Shown: positions 36,523 through 47,841, counted from the stretch's first letter. The stretch is DNA of 64,000 bases from Citrobacter sp. On2M (GCF_018035235.1 NZ_WPCV01000002.1:620001-684000); one strand, 5' to 3'. The notes: a model not told the origin generated them from the letters alone. Made by a program: numbers and translations.

Positions 36523-39500
36523 ATGATGGAAATTCTGCGTGGTTCACCTGCACTGTCTGCATTCCGTATTAACAAACTGCTGGCACGTTTTCAGGCTGCC
36601 AACCTCCAGGTCCACAATATTTACGCCGAGTACGTCCATTTTGCCGATCTGAATGCACCGCTGAATGAGGACGAGCACGCACAACTAGCACGTCTGCTGA
36701 AATATGGTCCTGCTCTTCACAGCCACGCCCCTGAAGGCAAACTGCTGCTGGTTACGCCTCGCCCTGGCACCATCTCCCCGTGGTCTTCTAAAGCGACTGA
36801 TATTGCCCACAACTGCGGCCTGCAGCAGATTAGCCGCCTGGAACGTGGCATTGCCTGGTATGTTGAGGCCTCTACGTTGACCGCTGAGCAGTGGCAGATG
36901 GTTGCCGATGAACTGCACGACCGCATGATGGAAACAGTTTTCCCAGCACTGAACGATGCCGAAAAGCTGTTTGTACATCATCAGCCGGCACCGGTCTTAA
37001 GCGTTGATCTGCTGGGTGAGGGACGCCAGGCACTGATCGACGCTAACCTGCGTCTGGGCCTGGCGCTGGCGGAAGACGAAATCGACTATCTGCAGGATGC
37101 GTTCACCAAACTGGGACGCAACCCGAACGACATTGAACTGTACATGTTTGCGCAGGCAAACTCCGAGCACTGCCGCCACAAGATTTTTAACGCCGACTGG
37201 ATTATCGATGGTAAACAGCAGCCGAAGTCGCTGTTCAAGATGATCAAAAATACCTTCGAAACTACGCCGGACCACGTGCTGTCTGCCTATAAAGACAACG
37301 CTGCGGTAATGGAAGGTTCTGAAGTGGGTCGTTACTTTGCCGACCACAAAACCGGCCGCTACGATTTCCATCAGGAGCCAGCCCACATCCTGATGAAGGT
37401 AGAAACCCACAACCATCCGACGGCTATCTCTCCGTGGCCGGGTGCGGCAACCGGCTCCGGCGGCGAAATCCGCGACGAGGGGGCAACCGGTCGTGGTGCA
37501 AAACCGAAAGCAGGGCTGGTGGGTTTCTCCGTTTCCAACCTGCGTATTCCAGGCTTTGAACAGCCATGGGAAGAAGATTTTGGTAAGCCGGACCGTATTG
37601 TTACCGCACTCGATATCATGACCGAAGGGCCACTGGGCGGCGCGGCGTTTAATAATGAATTTGGTCGCCCGGCGCTGACGGGGTATTTCCGCACCTATGA
37701 AGAAAAGGTTAACAGTCACAACGGCGAAGAACTGCGCGGTTACCATAAACCGATCATGCTGGCAGGCGGGATCGGTAACATCCGTGCCGATCATGTACAG
37801 AAAGGCGAGATCGTCGTTGGCGCTAAGCTGATCGTCCTCGGCGGGCCGGCAATGAACATCGGTCTTGGCGGTGGTGCGGCCTCTTCTATGGCTTCCGGCC
37901 AGTCTGATGCGGACCTCGACTTTGCCTCCGTACAGCGTGACAACCCGGAAATGGAACGTCGTTGCCAGGAAGTTATCGACCGCTGCTGGCAGATGGGCGA
38001 TGCCAACCCGATCCTGTTTATCCATGACGTTGGCGCTGGCGGCCTGTCAAACGCCATGCCTGAGCTGGTAAGCGATGGTGGTCGCGGCGGTAAGTTCCAG
38101 CTGCGCGATATCCTCAGCGACGAACCGGGCATGAGCCCGCTGGAAATCTGGTGTAACGAATCCCAGGAGCGTTATGTGCTGGCGGTTGCCGCTGACCAGC
38201 TACCGCTGTTTGACGAACTGTGTAAGCGCGAGCGCGCGCCGTATGCGGTGATCGGTGAAGCCACCGAAGAACAGCATCTGACACTGAGCGATAGCCACTT
38301 CGACAATCAGCCGATCGACATGCCGCTCGATGTGCTGTTGGGCAAAACGCCGAAAATGACCCGCGATGTGCAGACGCTGAAAGCCAAAGGCGATGCCCTG
38401 AATCGTGGCGAAATCTCGATTGCAGATGCGGTTAACCGTGTGCTGCATCTGCCGACTGTTGCTGAAAAAACGTTCCTTGTGACCATCGGCGACCGTACCG
38501 TTACCGGCATGGTCGCGCGTGACCAGATGGTGGGGCCATGGCAGATCCCGGTAGCCAACTGCGCGGTCACTACCGCAAGCCTTGATAGCTACTACGGTGA
38601 AGCGATGTCTCTTGGCGAGCGCGCGCCAGTCGCATTGCTCGACTTCTCTGCCTCTGCGCGTCTGGCTGTAGGTGAGGCGCTGACCAACATTGCGGCAACG
38701 CAGATTGGCGATATCAAACGCATTAAACTGTCGGCTAACTGGATGGCTGCTGCGGGTCACCCTGGCGAAGACGCCGGACTGTACGAAGCGGTAAAAGCCG
38801 TTGGGGAAGAATTATGTCCGGCGCTTGGCCTGACCATTCCGGTGGGCAAAGACTCTATGTCGATGAAAACCCGCTGGCAGGAAGGCAACGAACAGCGTGA
38901 AATGACCTCGCCGCTGTCGCTGGTGATCACCGCCTTTGCCCGCGTGGAAGACGTGCGCCACACGATTACCCCGCAGCTTTCTACTGAAGACAATGCCCTG
39001 TTGCTGATTGACCTTGGTCTTGGTCACAACGCGCTGGGTGCAACAGCGTTGGCGCAGGTTTACCGTCAACTGGGCGATAAGCCTGCTGATGTGCGTAACG
39101 TTGAGCAACTGAAAGGCTTCTACGACGCCATTCAGGCGCTGGTGGCACAGCGTAAGCTGTTGGCCTACCACGACCGTTCAGACGGCGGGCTGCTGGTTAC
39201 GCTGGCGGAAATGGCCTTCACCGGTCACTGCGGTATTGAAGCTGATATCCACTCTCTGGGTGACGATCGTCTGGCTGCGCTGTTTAACGAAGAGCTTGGC
39301 GCGGTGATTCAGGTTCGCGCAGCTGATCGTGAAGCGGTTGAGGCGTTGCTGGCTCAACATGGCCTGGCCGATTGCGTGCACTATCTGGGGAAAGCCGTGC
39401 AGGGCGACCGCTTCGTGGTTGAAGCTGACGGTCATGCGGTGTTCAGCGAAAGCCGCACTACGATGCGTATGTGGTGGGCGGAAACCACCTGGCAGATGCA

Positions 39501-40410
39501 GCGTCTGCGCGACAACCCGGAGTGTGCCGATCAGGAACACGACGCTAAAACCAACGATGCCGACCCTGGCCTTAACGTTAAACTGTCATTTGATATCAAT
39601 GAAGACGTTGCTGCTCCGTACATCGCCACTGGCGCGCGTCCGAAAGTGGCCGTGCTGCGCGAGCAGGGCGTTAACTCCCATGTCGAAATGGCGGCAGCTT
39701 TCCACCGTGCGGGCTTTGACGCTATTGATGTACACATGAGCGATCTGCTGGGGGGACGCATCGGCCTGGGTAATTTCCAGGCGCTGGTAGCCTGCGGCGG
39801 CTTCTCTTACGGCGATGTGCTCGGCGCAGGAGAAGGTTGGGCGAAGTCAATTCTGTTCAACAACCGCGTGCGTGATGAGTTCGAAACCTTCTTCCATCGC
39901 CCGCAAACGCTGGCGCTCGGGGTGTGTAACGGTTGCCAGATGATGTCTAACCTGCGTGAGCTGATCCCGGGAAGCGACCTGTGGCCGCGCTTTGTACGCA
40001 ATCACTCCGATCGTTTTGAAGCCCGCTTCAGTTTGGTTGAAGTGACGCAAAGCCCGTCTTTACTGCTTGCCGATATGGTGGGATCGATGATGCCGATTGC
40101 CGTTTCTCACGGTGAAGGTCGTGTGGAAGTGCGTGACGGTGCGCATCTGGCTCAGCTCGAGAGCAAAGGTCTGGTGGCCCTGCGCTATGTTGATAATTTC
40201 GGTAAGGTGACCGAGACCTACCCGGCTAACCCGAACGGTTCGCCGAACGGTATTACCGCTGTTACCACGGAAAATGGTCGCGTTACCATTATGATGCCGC
40301 ACCCGGAACGCGTGTTCCGTACCGTGAGTAACTCCTGGCACCCGGAAAACTGGGGTGAGGACAGCCCGTGGATGCGCATTTTCCGTAACGCGCGTAAACA
40401 GTTGGGTTAA
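36523..40410 (+). CDS. purL: Phosphoribosylformylglycinamidine synthase
   Basis: Fourth step of purine synthesis: FGAR + Gln + ATP to FGAM. The 1295 residues equal E. coli PurL. Order: N-terminal PurS-like domain, linker, two FGAM synthase halves (substrate block [17 protein letters not shown] near 210; [21 protein letters not shown] near 295), then the glutaminase domain from about 1040 with the nucleophile in GVCNGCQMM and the late MPHPERVFR. Start ATG 36523 (a second ATG follows). PurR control is indicated upstream. A strong terminator follows. Confidence 0.99.
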   Translation: MMEILRGSPALSAFRINKLLARFQAANLQVHNIYAEYVHFADLNAPLNEDEHAQLARLLKYGPALHSHAPEGKLLLVTPRPGTISPWSSKATDIAHNCGLQQISRLERGIAWYVEASTLTAEQWQMVADELHDRMMETVFPALNDAEKLFVHHQPAPVLSVDLLGEGRQALIDANLRLGLALAEDEIDYLQDAFTKLGRNPNDIELYMFAQANSEHCRHKIFNADWIIDGKQQPKSLFKMIKNTFETTPDHVLSAYKDNAAVMEGSEVGRYFADHKTGRYDFHQEPAHILMKVETHNHPTAISPWPGAATGSGGEIRDEGATGRGAKPKAGLVGFSVSNLRIPGFEQPWEEDFGKPDRIVTALDIMTEGPLGGAAFNNEFGRPALTGYFRTYEEKVNSHNGEELRGYHKPIMLAGGIGNIRADHVQKGEIVVGAKLIVLGGPAMNIGLGGGAASSMASGQSDADLDFASVQRDNPEMERRCQEVIDRCWQMGDANPILFIHDVGAGGLSNAMPELVSDGGRGGKFQLRDILSDEPGMSPLEIWCNESQERYVLAVAADQLPLFDELCKRERAPYAVIGEATEEQHLTLSDSHFDNQPIDMPLDVLLGKTPKMTRDVQTLKAKGDALNRGEISIADAVNRVLHLPTVAEKTFLVTIGDRTVTGMVARDQMVGPWQIPVANCAVTTASLDSYYGEAMSLGERAPVALLDFSASARLAVGEALTNIAATQIGDIKRIKLSANWMAAAGHPGEDAGLYEAVKAVGEELCPALGLTIPVGKDSMSMKTRWQEGNEQREMTSPLSLVITAFARVEDVRHTITPQLSTEDNALLLIDLGLGHNALGATALAQVYRQLGDKPADVRNVEQLKGFYDAIQALVAQRKLLAYHDRSDGGLLVTLAEMAFTGHCGIEADIHSLGDDRLAALFNEELGAVIQVRAADREAVEALLAQHGLADCVHYLGKAVQGDRFVVEADGHAVFSESRTTMRMWWAETTWQMQRLRDNPECADQEHDAKTNDADPGLNVKLSFDINEDVAAPYIATGARPKVAVLREQGVNSHVEMAAAFHRAGFDAIDVHMSDLLGGRIGLGNFQALVACGGFSYGDVLGAGEGWAKSILFNNRVRDEFETFFHRPQTLALGVCNGCQMMSNLRELIPGSDLWPRFVRNHSDRFEARFSLVEVTQSPSLLLADMVGSMMPIAVSHGEGRVEVRDGAHLAQLESKGLVALRYVDNFGKVTETYPANPNGSPNGITAVTTENGRVTIMMPHPERVFRTVSNSWHPENWGEDSPWMRIFRNARKQLG

Positions 40411-40426
40411 TTAGCCTGTAATCATT

Positions 40427-40454
40427 AAGCCCCTCTTCGTGAGGGGCTTTTTTT
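40427..40454 (+). terminator. Intrinsic terminator after purL
   Basis: Stem AAGCCCCTC / GAGGGGCTT (40427-40435 with 40441-40449), TTCGT loop and seven T, 17 nt after the purL stop. Confidence 0.95.
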
Positions 40455-40467
40455 ATGGCGCAGACCA

Positions 40468-40496
40468 ATTAAGGCGTTCACGCCGTCATCCGGCAA
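40468..40496 (+). repeat. REP-like element
   Basis: TTAAGGCGTTCACGCCGTCATCCGGCA matches the 3' half of the REP pattern (AAGGCGTTTACGCCGCATCCGGCA). It lies between purL and the GlmY control region. Confidence 0.65.
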
Positions 40497-40526
40497 TACC
40501 TCAGCGCTTATGGCACAGAATTAATG

Positions 40527-40640
40527 TGTCTCGAAATCCCGACATTGGCGGGGTTGGGGTGTCGCCAAAAAGAGACATTTAATTATATGATTTACAATGA
40601 ATTTGTTTTTAAGTGCTACAGGTGTTGCTGATTGGCGACG
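40527..40640 (+). promoter_or_regulatory. Three GlrR activator sites upstream of glmY
   Basis: Two perfect TGTC-N10-GACA sites (40527-40544 and 40560-40577) and one degenerate copy, TGTT-N10-GACG (40623-40640). Their centres lie about 33 and 63 bp apart and 125-220 bp before the GlmY start, as expected for an enhancer used with sigma-54. In E. coli GlrR (YfhA) binds three such sites before glmY. Confidence 0.9.
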
Positions 40641-40729
40641 GTATGGGTAAAAAACGGACAATAACATTTTTCAGATAAATAATGATATTTTCTATATATA
40701 TCATTGTGTTAATAAAATGTTTTGAATAT

Positions 40730-40745
40730 TGGCACAGATGCTGCA
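40730..40745 (+). promoter_or_regulatory. Sigma-54 promoter of glmY
   Basis: TGGCAC-N5-CTGCA with GG at 40731-40732 and GC at 40743-40744, exactly 10 bp apart as required. The start would be at about 40756-40757, the known 5' end of GlmY. A TATAAT-like sequence (CATAATATT) overlaps, in line with the double sigma-70/sigma-54 promoter of E. coli. Confidence 0.88.
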
Positions 40746-40756
40746 TAATATTAATC

Positions 40757-40943
40757 AGTGGCTCATTCACCTTCTTATGTCAGCCCCTTCGGGACGTGCT
40801 ACATAAACTTCGAATGACGCACAACAAGGTGCCTGCCGTCCAACATCTGATATTAGCGTAGCTATATCAACCTTCGGGCGAAACGTCGAGTTAGGCACCG
40901 CCTTATTCCACAACAAAGCCGGGTTAATCCCGGCTTTGTTGTA
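40757..40943 (+). ncRNA. glmY: Small RNA GlmY
   Basis: About 185 nt, with very high identity to E. coli GlmY: 5' AGTGGCTCATTCACC, the apical hairpin ending CCCCTTCGGG, and a second structured domain with CCTTCGGGCGAAACGTCGAG. It ends in a terminator with a 14-bp stem (ACAACAAAGCCGGG, TTAAT loop). GlmY sequesters RapZ so that GlmZ can activate glmS translation for glucosamine 6-phosphate synthesis. It is controlled by the GlrK-GlrR system encoded just downstream. Confidence 0.96.
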
Positions 40944-40998
40944 TCTGGCGTTTCCCTCAGTTAGCATCAACCTATTCCTGTCCATTGAGAGTAACACC

Positions 40999-42429
40999 TT
41001 GAAGCGCTGGTCAGTTTTTCCCCGATCTTTACGTCAACTGGTGACGTTGGCATTTTTGCTTATCCTGTTGCCGTTGTTAGTTTTGGCCTGGCAGGCGTGG
41101 CAAAGCCTGAATGCCCTGAGCGCGCAGGCGGCTCTGACGAACCGAACGACGCTGATTGACGCCAGACGCAGTGAAGCGATGACCAATGCTGCCCTTGAGA
41201 TGGAGCGTAGCTACCGCCAATACTGTGTACTTGATGACCCAACGTTAGCTAAGGTTTACCAGAGTCAACGTAAACGCTACAGCGACATGCTGGATGCGCA
41301 TGCAGGCGTGTTGCCGGATAACCGGCTCTATCAGGCGTTACGCCAGGACATCAACGATCTCGCGCAGTTGCAGTGTCGTAACAGTGGTCCTGACAGCGTG
41401 GCGGCCGCGCGGCTGGAAGCGTTCGCCAATGCCAATACTGAGATGGTACAAGCGACGCGGACTGTCGTCTTTTCTCGTGGACAGCAACTACAGCAGGAGA
41501 TAGCCGAGCGAGGTCAGTTCTTCGGCTGGCAGGCGCTGGTGCTGTTTCTCGTTAGCCTGGCAATGGTGCTGCTGTTTACCCGCATGATTATCGGTCCGGT
41601 GAAGGGCATCGAACGGATGATCAACCGTCTGGGAGAAGGGCGCTCGCTGGGTGATAGCGTGTTATTTACCGGGCCCCGTGAGCTGCGATCCGTGGGGCAG
41701 CGTATTATCTGGCTGAGCGAACGTCTTTCCTGGCTTGAGTCGCAGCGGCATCAGTTTTTACGCCATCTTTCTCATGAGCTGAAAACACCGCTGGCGAGTA
41801 TGCGCGAAGGTACCGAATTGCTGGCCGATCAGGTAGTGGGCCCGTTAACACCGGAGCAAAAAGAGGTGGTCGGTATTCTCGATGACAGCAGCCGCAATCT
41901 GCAAAAACTGATTGAGCAGCTTCTCGATTACAACCGCAAGCTGGCGGATGACGAGGTTGAGCTTGAAAGTGTAGAAATCGCCCCGCTGGTGGAAAACGTG
42001 GTTTCTGCGCATAGCCTGCCCGCCCGCGCCAAAATGATCCATACTGATGTTGCGCTTGCGGTGAACGCCTGCCTGGCAGAGCCGATGCTATTAATGAGCG
42101 TGCTGGACAATCTTTATTCCAATGCGGTGCACTACGGCGCTGAATCCGGTAACATTTGGATCCGCAGCAGTTTGCATGGCTCAACGGTATACATTGATGT
42201 AATGAATACCGGCACGCCGATCCCAGAAGCAGAACAGACCATGATCTTCGAGCCTTTTTTCCAGGGGAGCCATCAGCGAAAAGGGGCGGTTAAAGGAAGC
42301 GGGTTGGGGCTGAGCATTGCCAGAGATTGCATCCGCCGTATGCGGGGCAAACTGTATCTGGTTGATGACCATGCGCAAAACGTTTGTTTTCGCATAGAAC
42401 TGCCGCTAGCTGCTGCGAAAAATCACTAA
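40999..42429 (+). CDS. glrK: Sensor histidine kinase GlrK (QseE)
   Basis: Inner-membrane kinase of 476 residues. Two membrane spans (about 12-35 and 178-197) enclose a periplasmic domain; then come a HAMP linker, a dimerisation domain with the phosphorylated H259 (HLSHELKTP) and a HATPase domain (NLYSNAVHY, GSGLGLSIARD). It phosphorylates GlrR. Start TTG 40999 is chosen by homology to KRWxVFPRSLRQL, with GAGAG 7 nt upstream; an earlier ATG would lie in the GlmY terminator. First gene of glrK-qseG-glrR; it lies 55 nt after GlmY. Confidence 0.95.
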   Translation: MKRWSVFPRSLRQLVTLAFLLILLPLLVLAWQAWQSLNALSAQAALTNRTTLIDARRSEAMTNAALEMERSYRQYCVLDDPTLAKVYQSQRKRYSDMLDAHAGVLPDNRLYQALRQDINDLAQLQCRNSGPDSVAAARLEAFANANTEMVQATRTVVFSRGQQLQQEIAERGQFFGWQALVLFLVSLAMVLLFTRMIIGPVKGIERMINRLGEGRSLGDSVLFTGPRELRSVGQRIIWLSERLSWLESQRHQFLRHLSHELKTPLASMREGTELLADQVVGPLTPEQKEVVGILDDSSRNLQKLIEQLLDYNRKLADDEVELESVEIAPLVENVVSAHSLPARAKMIHTDVALAVNACLAEPMLLMSVLDNLYSNAVHYGAESGNIWIRSSLHGSTVYIDVMNTGTPIPEAEQTMIFEPFFQGSHQRKGAVKGSGLGLSIARDCIRRMRGKLYLVDDHAQNVCFRIELPLAAAKNH

Positions 42430-42451
42430 AATAAACCTAAGTCTGGTGAGT

Positions 42452-43195
42452 ATGCCTTACGTTGTTGTCAGAATGCTTAAACGACATTTTTTCCGTCGCG
42501 TTATCCTCGCAAGCCTGCCGTGTCTGGTGCTGGTTGGCTGCGTTCCGAACGCGGTGAATCATATCATCGGCGATCCCTCGCAGGAGAAAATTCCACCTCA
42601 TCAACTTGCTGACTACCTTGCAACCGAGTGTGCGGATATCTGGTCGCTAACGGGTCAGTCCACGGATACCAACCCGCTGTATTGGCTGCGGGCGATGGAT
42701 TGCGCCGATCGCATGATGCCTGTGCAGGCGCGCAGTGAGGCCAGTGCTCAACTCACGGATACCTGGCAGGGCGCTTTCAAACGCGGGATCCTGCTTGATA
42801 ACGCCCGTATTACCCCGCCTGAACGGCAGGAGGCAGTTACGCGTCTCGATGCGTTAAGTCCACAAATTCCGACTCAGGTTCGACCGCTTTATCAGGCCTG
42901 GTTTCGTAACCAACTGTTGCAATTACAGCTTGCTGAAGAACGCATGCGTTACAGTAAGCTCCAGCAGGCGTCAGACAGCGAGCTCGATACGCTGCGTCAG
43001 CAGCAACAGCATTTGCAGTCCCAGCTCGATCTCACGACCCGCAAGCTGGAGAATCTGACCGATATTGAGCGCCAGCTTTCCACGCGCAAACCCGCCGGTA
43101 ACTACAATCCTGATGCGCCGCACGGGAACGATAAACTCACTACGCCTGATAACGAGGACGGTGCCACGCCGCCTGCCGATGAGGTAACGCCATGA
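42452..43195 (+). CDS. qseG: Outer-membrane lipoprotein QseG (YfhG)
   Basis: Lipoprotein of about 247 residues whose signal ends in LVLVGC. Following are a conserved PLYWLRAMDCADRMMP block, a glutamine-rich coiled coil (about 165-210) and a disordered acidic tail. In E. coli QseG interacts with the GlrK/QseE kinase. The start is uncertain: ATG 42452 is used here; GTG 42446 and ATG 42473 are alternatives, and none has a strong Shine-Dalgarno. Overlaps glrR by 4 nt. Confidence 0.88.
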   Translation: MPYVVVRMLKRHFFRRVILASLPCLVLVGCVPNAVNHIIGDPSQEKIPPHQLADYLATECADIWSLTGQSTDTNPLYWLRAMDCADRMMPVQARSEASAQLTDTWQGAFKRGILLDNARITPPERQEAVTRLDALSPQIPTQVRPLYQAWFRNQLLQLQLAEERMRYSKLQQASDSELDTLRQQQQHLQSQLDLTTRKLENLTDIERQLSTRKPAGNYNPDAPHGNDKLTTPDNEDGATPPADEVTP

Positions 43196-44529
43196 TAAGC
43201 CGTAAGCCCGCGCATTTGCTGCTGGTGGATGATGATCCGGGGCTGTTGAAATTACTCGGTATGCGACTGACCAGCGAAGGTTACAGCGTCGTGACTGCGG
43301 AAAGCGGGCAGGAAGGGCTACGGGTACTGAATCGCGAAAAAGTGGATCTGGTCATTAGCGATCTGCGCATGGATGAAATGGACGGCATGCAGCTGTTTAC
43401 GGAAATCCAGAAAGTACAGCCGGGAATGCCGGTTATTATCCTTACCGCTCACGGCTCCATTCCTGACGCCGTAGCGGCGACGCAGCAAGGGGTCTTCAGT
43501 TTTCTCACCAAACCGGTCGATAAAGACGCGTTATACCACGCAATTGACGGGGCGCTGGAACAGTCTGCGCCTGCTACTGATGATAGCTGGCGTGAGTCCA
43601 TTGTCACCCGCAGTCCGCTGATGCTGCGTTTGTTGGAACAGGCGCGAATGGTGGCACAGTCGGACGTTAGTGTACTCATCAACGGTCAAAGTGGGACCGG
43701 GAAAGAAGTTTTTGCTCAGGCGATTCACAACGCCAGCCCGCGTAGCCACAAACCCTTTATTGCCATTAATTGCGGCGCGTTGCCGGAACAATTGCTGGAG
43801 TCTGAACTGTTTGGCCATGCGCGTGGCGCTTTTACCGGCGCGGTGAGTAATCGTGAAGGGCTGTTTCAGGCTGCGGAAGGTGGGACGCTGTTTCTCGATG
43901 AGATTGGCGATATGCCAGCACCGTTGCAGGTTAAATTACTGCGCGTGTTGCAGGAACGAAAAGTCAGACCGCTGGGAAGTAACCGCGATATCGACATTGA
44001 TGTGAGGATAGTTTCCGCGACGCACCGCGATTTACCCAAAGCCATGGCGCGGGGAGAATTTCGCGAGGATTTGTACTATCGCCTCAACGTGGTGAGTCTG
44101 AAGATCCCGGCACTGGCCGAACGTACGGAAGATATTCCGCTGCTGGCAAACCATCTGCTACGCCAGTCTGCTGAACGACATAAACCGTTCGTGCGCGCCT
44201 TTTCAACCGATGCCATGAAGCGGTTAATGACCGCCAGTTGGCCGGGCAACGTGCGTCAGTTGGTCAACGTGATTGAACAGTGCGTCGCGTTGACCTCTTC
44301 TCCGGTGATCAGCGATGCGCTGGTGGAGCAGGCACTGGAAGGGGAAAACACCGCGCTGCCGACCTTTGTTGAGGCGCGTAATCAGTTTGAACTCAATTAC
44401 CTGCGTAAGCTGCTGCAAATTACCAAGGGTAATGTGACCCATGCGGCGCGAATGGCTGGGCGCAACCGCACTGAGTTCTACAAGTTGCTTTCTCGCCATG
44501 AGTTAGATGCAAACGATTTCAAAGAATAG
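43192..44529 (+). CDS. glrR: Sigma-54-dependent response regulator GlrR (QseF)
   Basis: A 445-residue NtrC-type activator. The receiver domain has D57 as phosphorylation site (LVISDLRM) and K108 nearby. The AAA+ domain has Walker A GQSGTGKE (165-172), the sigma-54 contact loop GAFTGA (212-217) and the GEFREDLYYRLNV block. The C-terminus is a Fis-type helix-turn-helix (GNVTHAARMAGRNRTEFYKLL). It activates glmY through the sites at 40527-40640. ATG overlaps the qseG stop. Confidence 0.97.
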   Translation: MISRKPAHLLLVDDDPGLLKLLGMRLTSEGYSVVTAESGQEGLRVLNREKVDLVISDLRMDEMDGMQLFTEIQKVQPGMPVIILTAHGSIPDAVAATQQGVFSFLTKPVDKDALYHAIDGALEQSAPATDDSWRESIVTRSPLMLRLLEQARMVAQSDVSVLINGQSGTGKEVFAQAIHNASPRSHKPFIAINCGALPEQLLESELFGHARGAFTGAVSNREGLFQAAEGGTLFLDEIGDMPAPLQVKLLRVLQERKVRPLGSNRDIDIDVRIVSATHRDLPKAMARGEFREDLYYRLNVVSLKIPALAERTEDIPLLANHLLRQSAERHKPFVRAFSTDAMKRLMTASWPGNVRQLVNVIEQCVALTSSPVISDALVEQALEGENTALPTFVEARNQFELNYLRKLLQITKGNVTHAARMAGRNRTEFYKLLSRHELDANDFKE

Positions 44530-44928
<399 letters not shown>

Positions 44929-44942
44929 GCCGCGCCGTGCTT

Positions 44943-45015
44943 GCCGAATGGCGGTGTAAACACCTTCTCAGGCCTACAATATCTCGTAGGCCTGAGAAGC
45001 GCAGCGCCATCAGGC
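44943..45015. repeat. Pair of inverted REP units (BIME)
   Basis: A perfect 14-bp inverted repeat (CTTCTCAGGCCTAC 44964-44977; GTAGGCCTGAGAAG 44986-44999) with an 8-nt loop, flanked by GCCGAATGGCG and CGCCATCAGGC. This is the normal form of a REP pair. It fills the convergent glnB-hmp gap and probably protects both mRNA ends. Confidence 0.85.
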
Positions 45016-45024
45016 ATAACGTAA

Positions 45025-46215
45025 TTACAGAACTTTATGTGGGCCGAAACATTCGTAATGAATGTTCTCGTTTTTTACGCCCAGACCAACCAGCTGCTTT
45101 GCGGCAAACTGCATAAAGCCAACCGGACCGCACAGATAAAACTGCATCGCCGGATCGCTGATTGCGCCTTCCAGTTTATTCAGATCCATCAGACCTACAC
45201 TATCAAACGCACCTTTCGCGCGATCAGCTTCGGTTGGCTCGCGATACCAGGTGTGTGCGCTAAAGCGCGGCAGCGTTTTGCCGAGTTCATTCACTTCATC
45301 GGCGAAGGCATGGACATCACCGTTTTCAGCCGCATGGAACCAGTTAACCTGCGCCGCATGGTTTGCTTTCGCCAGCGTATCCAGCATCGCCAGCATTGGG
45401 GTCTGACCTACGCCTGCGGAAATCAGAGACACAGGGGTATTAGTCGCGACATCCATAAAGAAATCGCCCGCAGGTGCGGCTAAGTGAACAACGTCGCCAA
45501 CATTCGCATGATTGTGCAGCCAGGTGGAAACCTGACCACCGTCTTCACGCTTAACGGCAATCCGATAGCCTTTGCCATCAGGTTTACGGGTCAGTGAGTA
45601 CTGACGAATTTCCTGATGCGGGAAACCTTCCGGCTTCAGCCAGACGCCCAGGTATTGCCCCGGATGATATTCAGCTACTGCGCCACCGTCGACAGGCTCA
45701 AACTCAAAGCTGGTGATAAGCGCGCTTCGCGGCGTTTTTGCCACGATACGGAAAGGTCGAGTACCTTCCCAGCCGCCATTTTTATTGGCATTTTCGCTAT
45801 AGATTTGCGCTTCACGGTTGATGAAAACGTTCGCCAGTACACCATACGCTTTACCCCACGCATCCAGGACTTCCTGGCCTGGGCTGAACATTTCGTCCAG
45901 CGTTGCCAGCAAATGACCACCCACGATGTTGTACTGCTCTGGTTTAATCTGGAAGCTGGTATGCTTCTGCGCGATTTTCTCAACCGCTGGCAACAGCGCC
46001 GCCAGGTTTTCGATATTGCTGGCATACGCGGCAATCGCGTTAAACAGCGCTTCGCGCTGATCGCCATTACGCTGGTTACTCATGTTGAAAATTTCTTTCA
46101 GCTCTGGGTTATGCGTAAACATGCGATCGTAGAAATGGGCGGTCAGCTTCGGACCTGTTTCAACCAGCAGGGGAATGGTGGCTTTAACTGTAGCGATGGT
46201 TTGTGCGTCAAGCAT
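45025..46215 (-). CDS. hmp: Flavohemoglobin, nitric oxide dioxygenase
   Basis: Converts NO and O2 to nitrate with NAD(P)H. The 396 residues start with a globin domain (1-138; Y29, Q53 and the heme ligand H85), then an FAD domain ([11 protein letters not shown] with RxYS) and an NAD domain ([24 protein letters not shown]). The length equals E. coli Hmp. An NsrR operator lies 27 bp upstream. Divergent from glyA. Confidence 0.98.
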   Translation of the reverse strand: MLDAQTIATVKATIPLLVETGPKLTAHFYDRMFTHNPELKEIFNMSNQRNGDQREALFNAIAAYASNIENLAALLPAVEKIAQKHTSFQIKPEQYNIVGGHLLATLDEMFSPGQEVLDAWGKAYGVLANVFINREAQIYSENANKNGGWEGTRPFRIVAKTPRSALITSFEFEPVDGGAVAEYHPGQYLGVWLKPEGFPHQEIRQYSLTRKPDGKGYRIAVKREDGGQVSTWLHNHANVGDVVHLAAPAGDFFMDVATNTPVSLISAGVGQTPMLAMLDTLAKANHAAQVNWFHAAENGDVHAFADEVNELGKTLPRFSAHTWYREPTEADRAKGAFDSVGLMDLNKLEGAISDPAMQFYLCGPVGFMQFAAKQLVGLGVKNENIHYECFGPHKVL

Positions 46216-46241
46216 ACGGTCTTCCTTTATCTGAGACTTTA

Positions 46242-46264
46242 ATGATGTATGTCAAATGCATCTT
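46242..46264 (-). promoter_or_regulatory. NsrR operator of hmp
   Basis: On the minus strand AAGATGCATTTGACATACATCAT, close to the NsrR consensus of two AAGATGCAT-type arms. A TATAAG -10 sequence overlaps its upstream end, so NO-sensing NsrR would block the promoter. The 326-bp hmp-glyA gap also holds the glyA promoter and PurR box; the MetR sites known in E. coli were not located with confidence. Confidence 0.88.
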
Positions 46265-46408
46265 ATAAAAAATACCCCTGCATTGTAAATGGTTCTTTGT
46301 AACTTTGCGTTGTAAAGGTTACATCGTGAAAAATCTGCATCACAAACCTGAAAAGAAATCCGTTGAAATTCAGCAGACCTTTGTTCTCCAAAGCCTTGCG
46401 TACCGTGA

Positions 46409-46424
46409 AGGTAATCGTTTGCGT
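46409..46424 (+). promoter_or_regulatory. PurR operator of glyA
   Basis: AGGTAATCGTTTGCGT, as far as I recall identical to the PurR site upstream of E. coli glyA. The probable glyA -10 is TATACT at 46466-46471. Confidence 0.8.
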
Positions 46425-46541
46425 AAAATCCTTTGTCAAGACCTGTTATCGAAGAATGATTCGGTTATACTGTTCGCCGTTGTCCTACGGACCGCCTTTT
46501 AAGGCCGAAAATTTTATTGTTAGCTGAGTCAGGAGATGCGG

Positions 46542-47795
46542 ATGTTAAAGCGTGAAATGAACATTGCCGATTATGATGCCGAACTGTGGCAGGCTATGGA
46601 GCAGGAAAAAGTACGTCAGGAAGAGCACATCGAACTGATCGCCTCCGAAAACTATACCAGCCCGCGTGTTATGCAGGCGCAGGGTTCTCAGCTGACCAAT
46701 AAATACGCTGAAGGTTATCCGGGCAAGCGCTACTACGGCGGTTGTGAGTACGTTGATATCGTTGAACAACTGGCTATCGATCGTGCAAAAGAGCTGTTTG
46801 GCGCTGACTACGCTAACGTGCAGCCGCACTCCGGTTCTCAGGCTAACTTCGCTGTTTACACCGCTCTGCTGCAACCGGGCGATACCGTTCTGGGTATGAA
46901 CCTGGCACAAGGCGGCCACCTGACTCACGGCTCCCCGGTTAACTTCTCCGGCAAACTGTACAACATCATTCCTTACGGTATTGATGATTCCGGCAAAATT
47001 GACTACGAAGATATGGCGAAGCAGGCCAAAGAACACAAACCGAAGATGATCATCGGTGGTTTCTCTGCTTACTCTGGCGTGGTTGACTGGGCCAAAATGC
47101 GTGAAATCGCTGACAGCATCGGCGCATACCTGTTCGTTGACATGGCGCACGTTGCGGGTCTGATTGCCGCAGGCGTTTACCCGAACCCGGTTCCACACGC
47201 ACACGTTGTCACCACCACCACCCACAAAACTCTGGCGGGTCCGCGCGGCGGCCTGATCCTGGCGAAAGGCGGTGATGAAGAGCTGTACAAAAAACTGAAC
47301 TCTGCGGTGTTCCCAAGTGCGCAGGGTGGCCCGCTGATGCACGTGATCGCGGCGAAAGCCGTGGCGCTGAAAGAAGCAATGGAGCCTGAGTTCAAGGTTT
47401 ACCAGCAGCAGGTTGCTAAAAACGCCAAAGCGATGGTGGAAGTGTTCCTGAACCGTGGTTACAAAGTGGTTTCTGGCGGTACTGAAAACCACCTGTTCCT
47501 GCTGGACCTGGTTGATAAAAACCTGACCGGTAAAGAAGCTGACGCTGCGCTGGGCCGTGCCAACATCACCGTCAACAAAAACAGCGTGCCGAACGATCCG
47601 AAGAGCCCGTTTGTGACTTCCGGTATCCGTATCGGTTCTCCGGCAATCACTCGCCGCGGCTTCAAAGAAGCGGAAGCGAAAGAACTGGCTGGCTGGATGT
47701 GTGACGTGCTGGACAATATCAATGACGAAGCCGTAATTGAGCGCGTCAAAGGTAAAGTTCTGGACATCTGCGCACGCTTCCCGGTTTACGCGTAA
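46542..47795 (+). CDS. glyA: Serine hydroxymethyltransferase
   Basis: PLP enzyme: L-serine + tetrahydrofolate to glycine + 5,10-methylene-THF, the main source of one-carbon units. The lysine that binds PLP is K229 ([14 protein letters not shown]). The 417 residues equal E. coli GlyA when started at ATG 46542, which has AGGAG 7 nt upstream; ATG 46536 is too close to it. PurR control upstream. A strong terminator follows. Confidence 0.99.
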   Translation: MLKREMNIADYDAELWQAMEQEKVRQEEHIELIASENYTSPRVMQAQGSQLTNKYAEGYPGKRYYGGCEYVDIVEQLAIDRAKELFGADYANVQPHSGSQANFAVYTALLQPGDTVLGMNLAQGGHLTHGSPVNFSGKLYNIIPYGIDDSGKIDYEDMAKQAKEHKPKMIIGGFSAYSGVVDWAKMREIADSIGAYLFVDMAHVAGLIAAGVYPNPVPHAHVVTTTTHKTLAGPRGGLILAKGGDEELYKKLNSAVFPSAQGGPLMHVIAAKAVALKEAMEPEFKVYQQQVAKNAKAMVEVFLNRGYKVVSGGTENHLFLLDLVDKNLTGKEADAALGRANITVNKNSVPNDPKSPFVTSGIRIGSPAITRRGFKEAEAKELAGWMCDVLDNINDEAVIERVKGKVLDICARFPVYA

Positions 47796-47814
47796 GCGTC
47801 AATAGTTAGCTGTG

Positions 47815-47841
47815 AAAAAGGCCGCGAATGCGGCCTTTTTT
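47815..47841. terminator. Bidirectional terminator between glyA and hcaD
   Basis: Stem AAAAAGGCCGC / GCGGCCTTTTT (47815-47825 with 47830-47840) and GAAT loop. A and T runs on either side let it serve both glyA and the convergent hca operon. Confidence 0.93.

Noticed and set aside
36997-38025. A 342-codon open frame antisense to purL
   Set aside because: Same reason: complement of a strongly coding, highly conserved gene.
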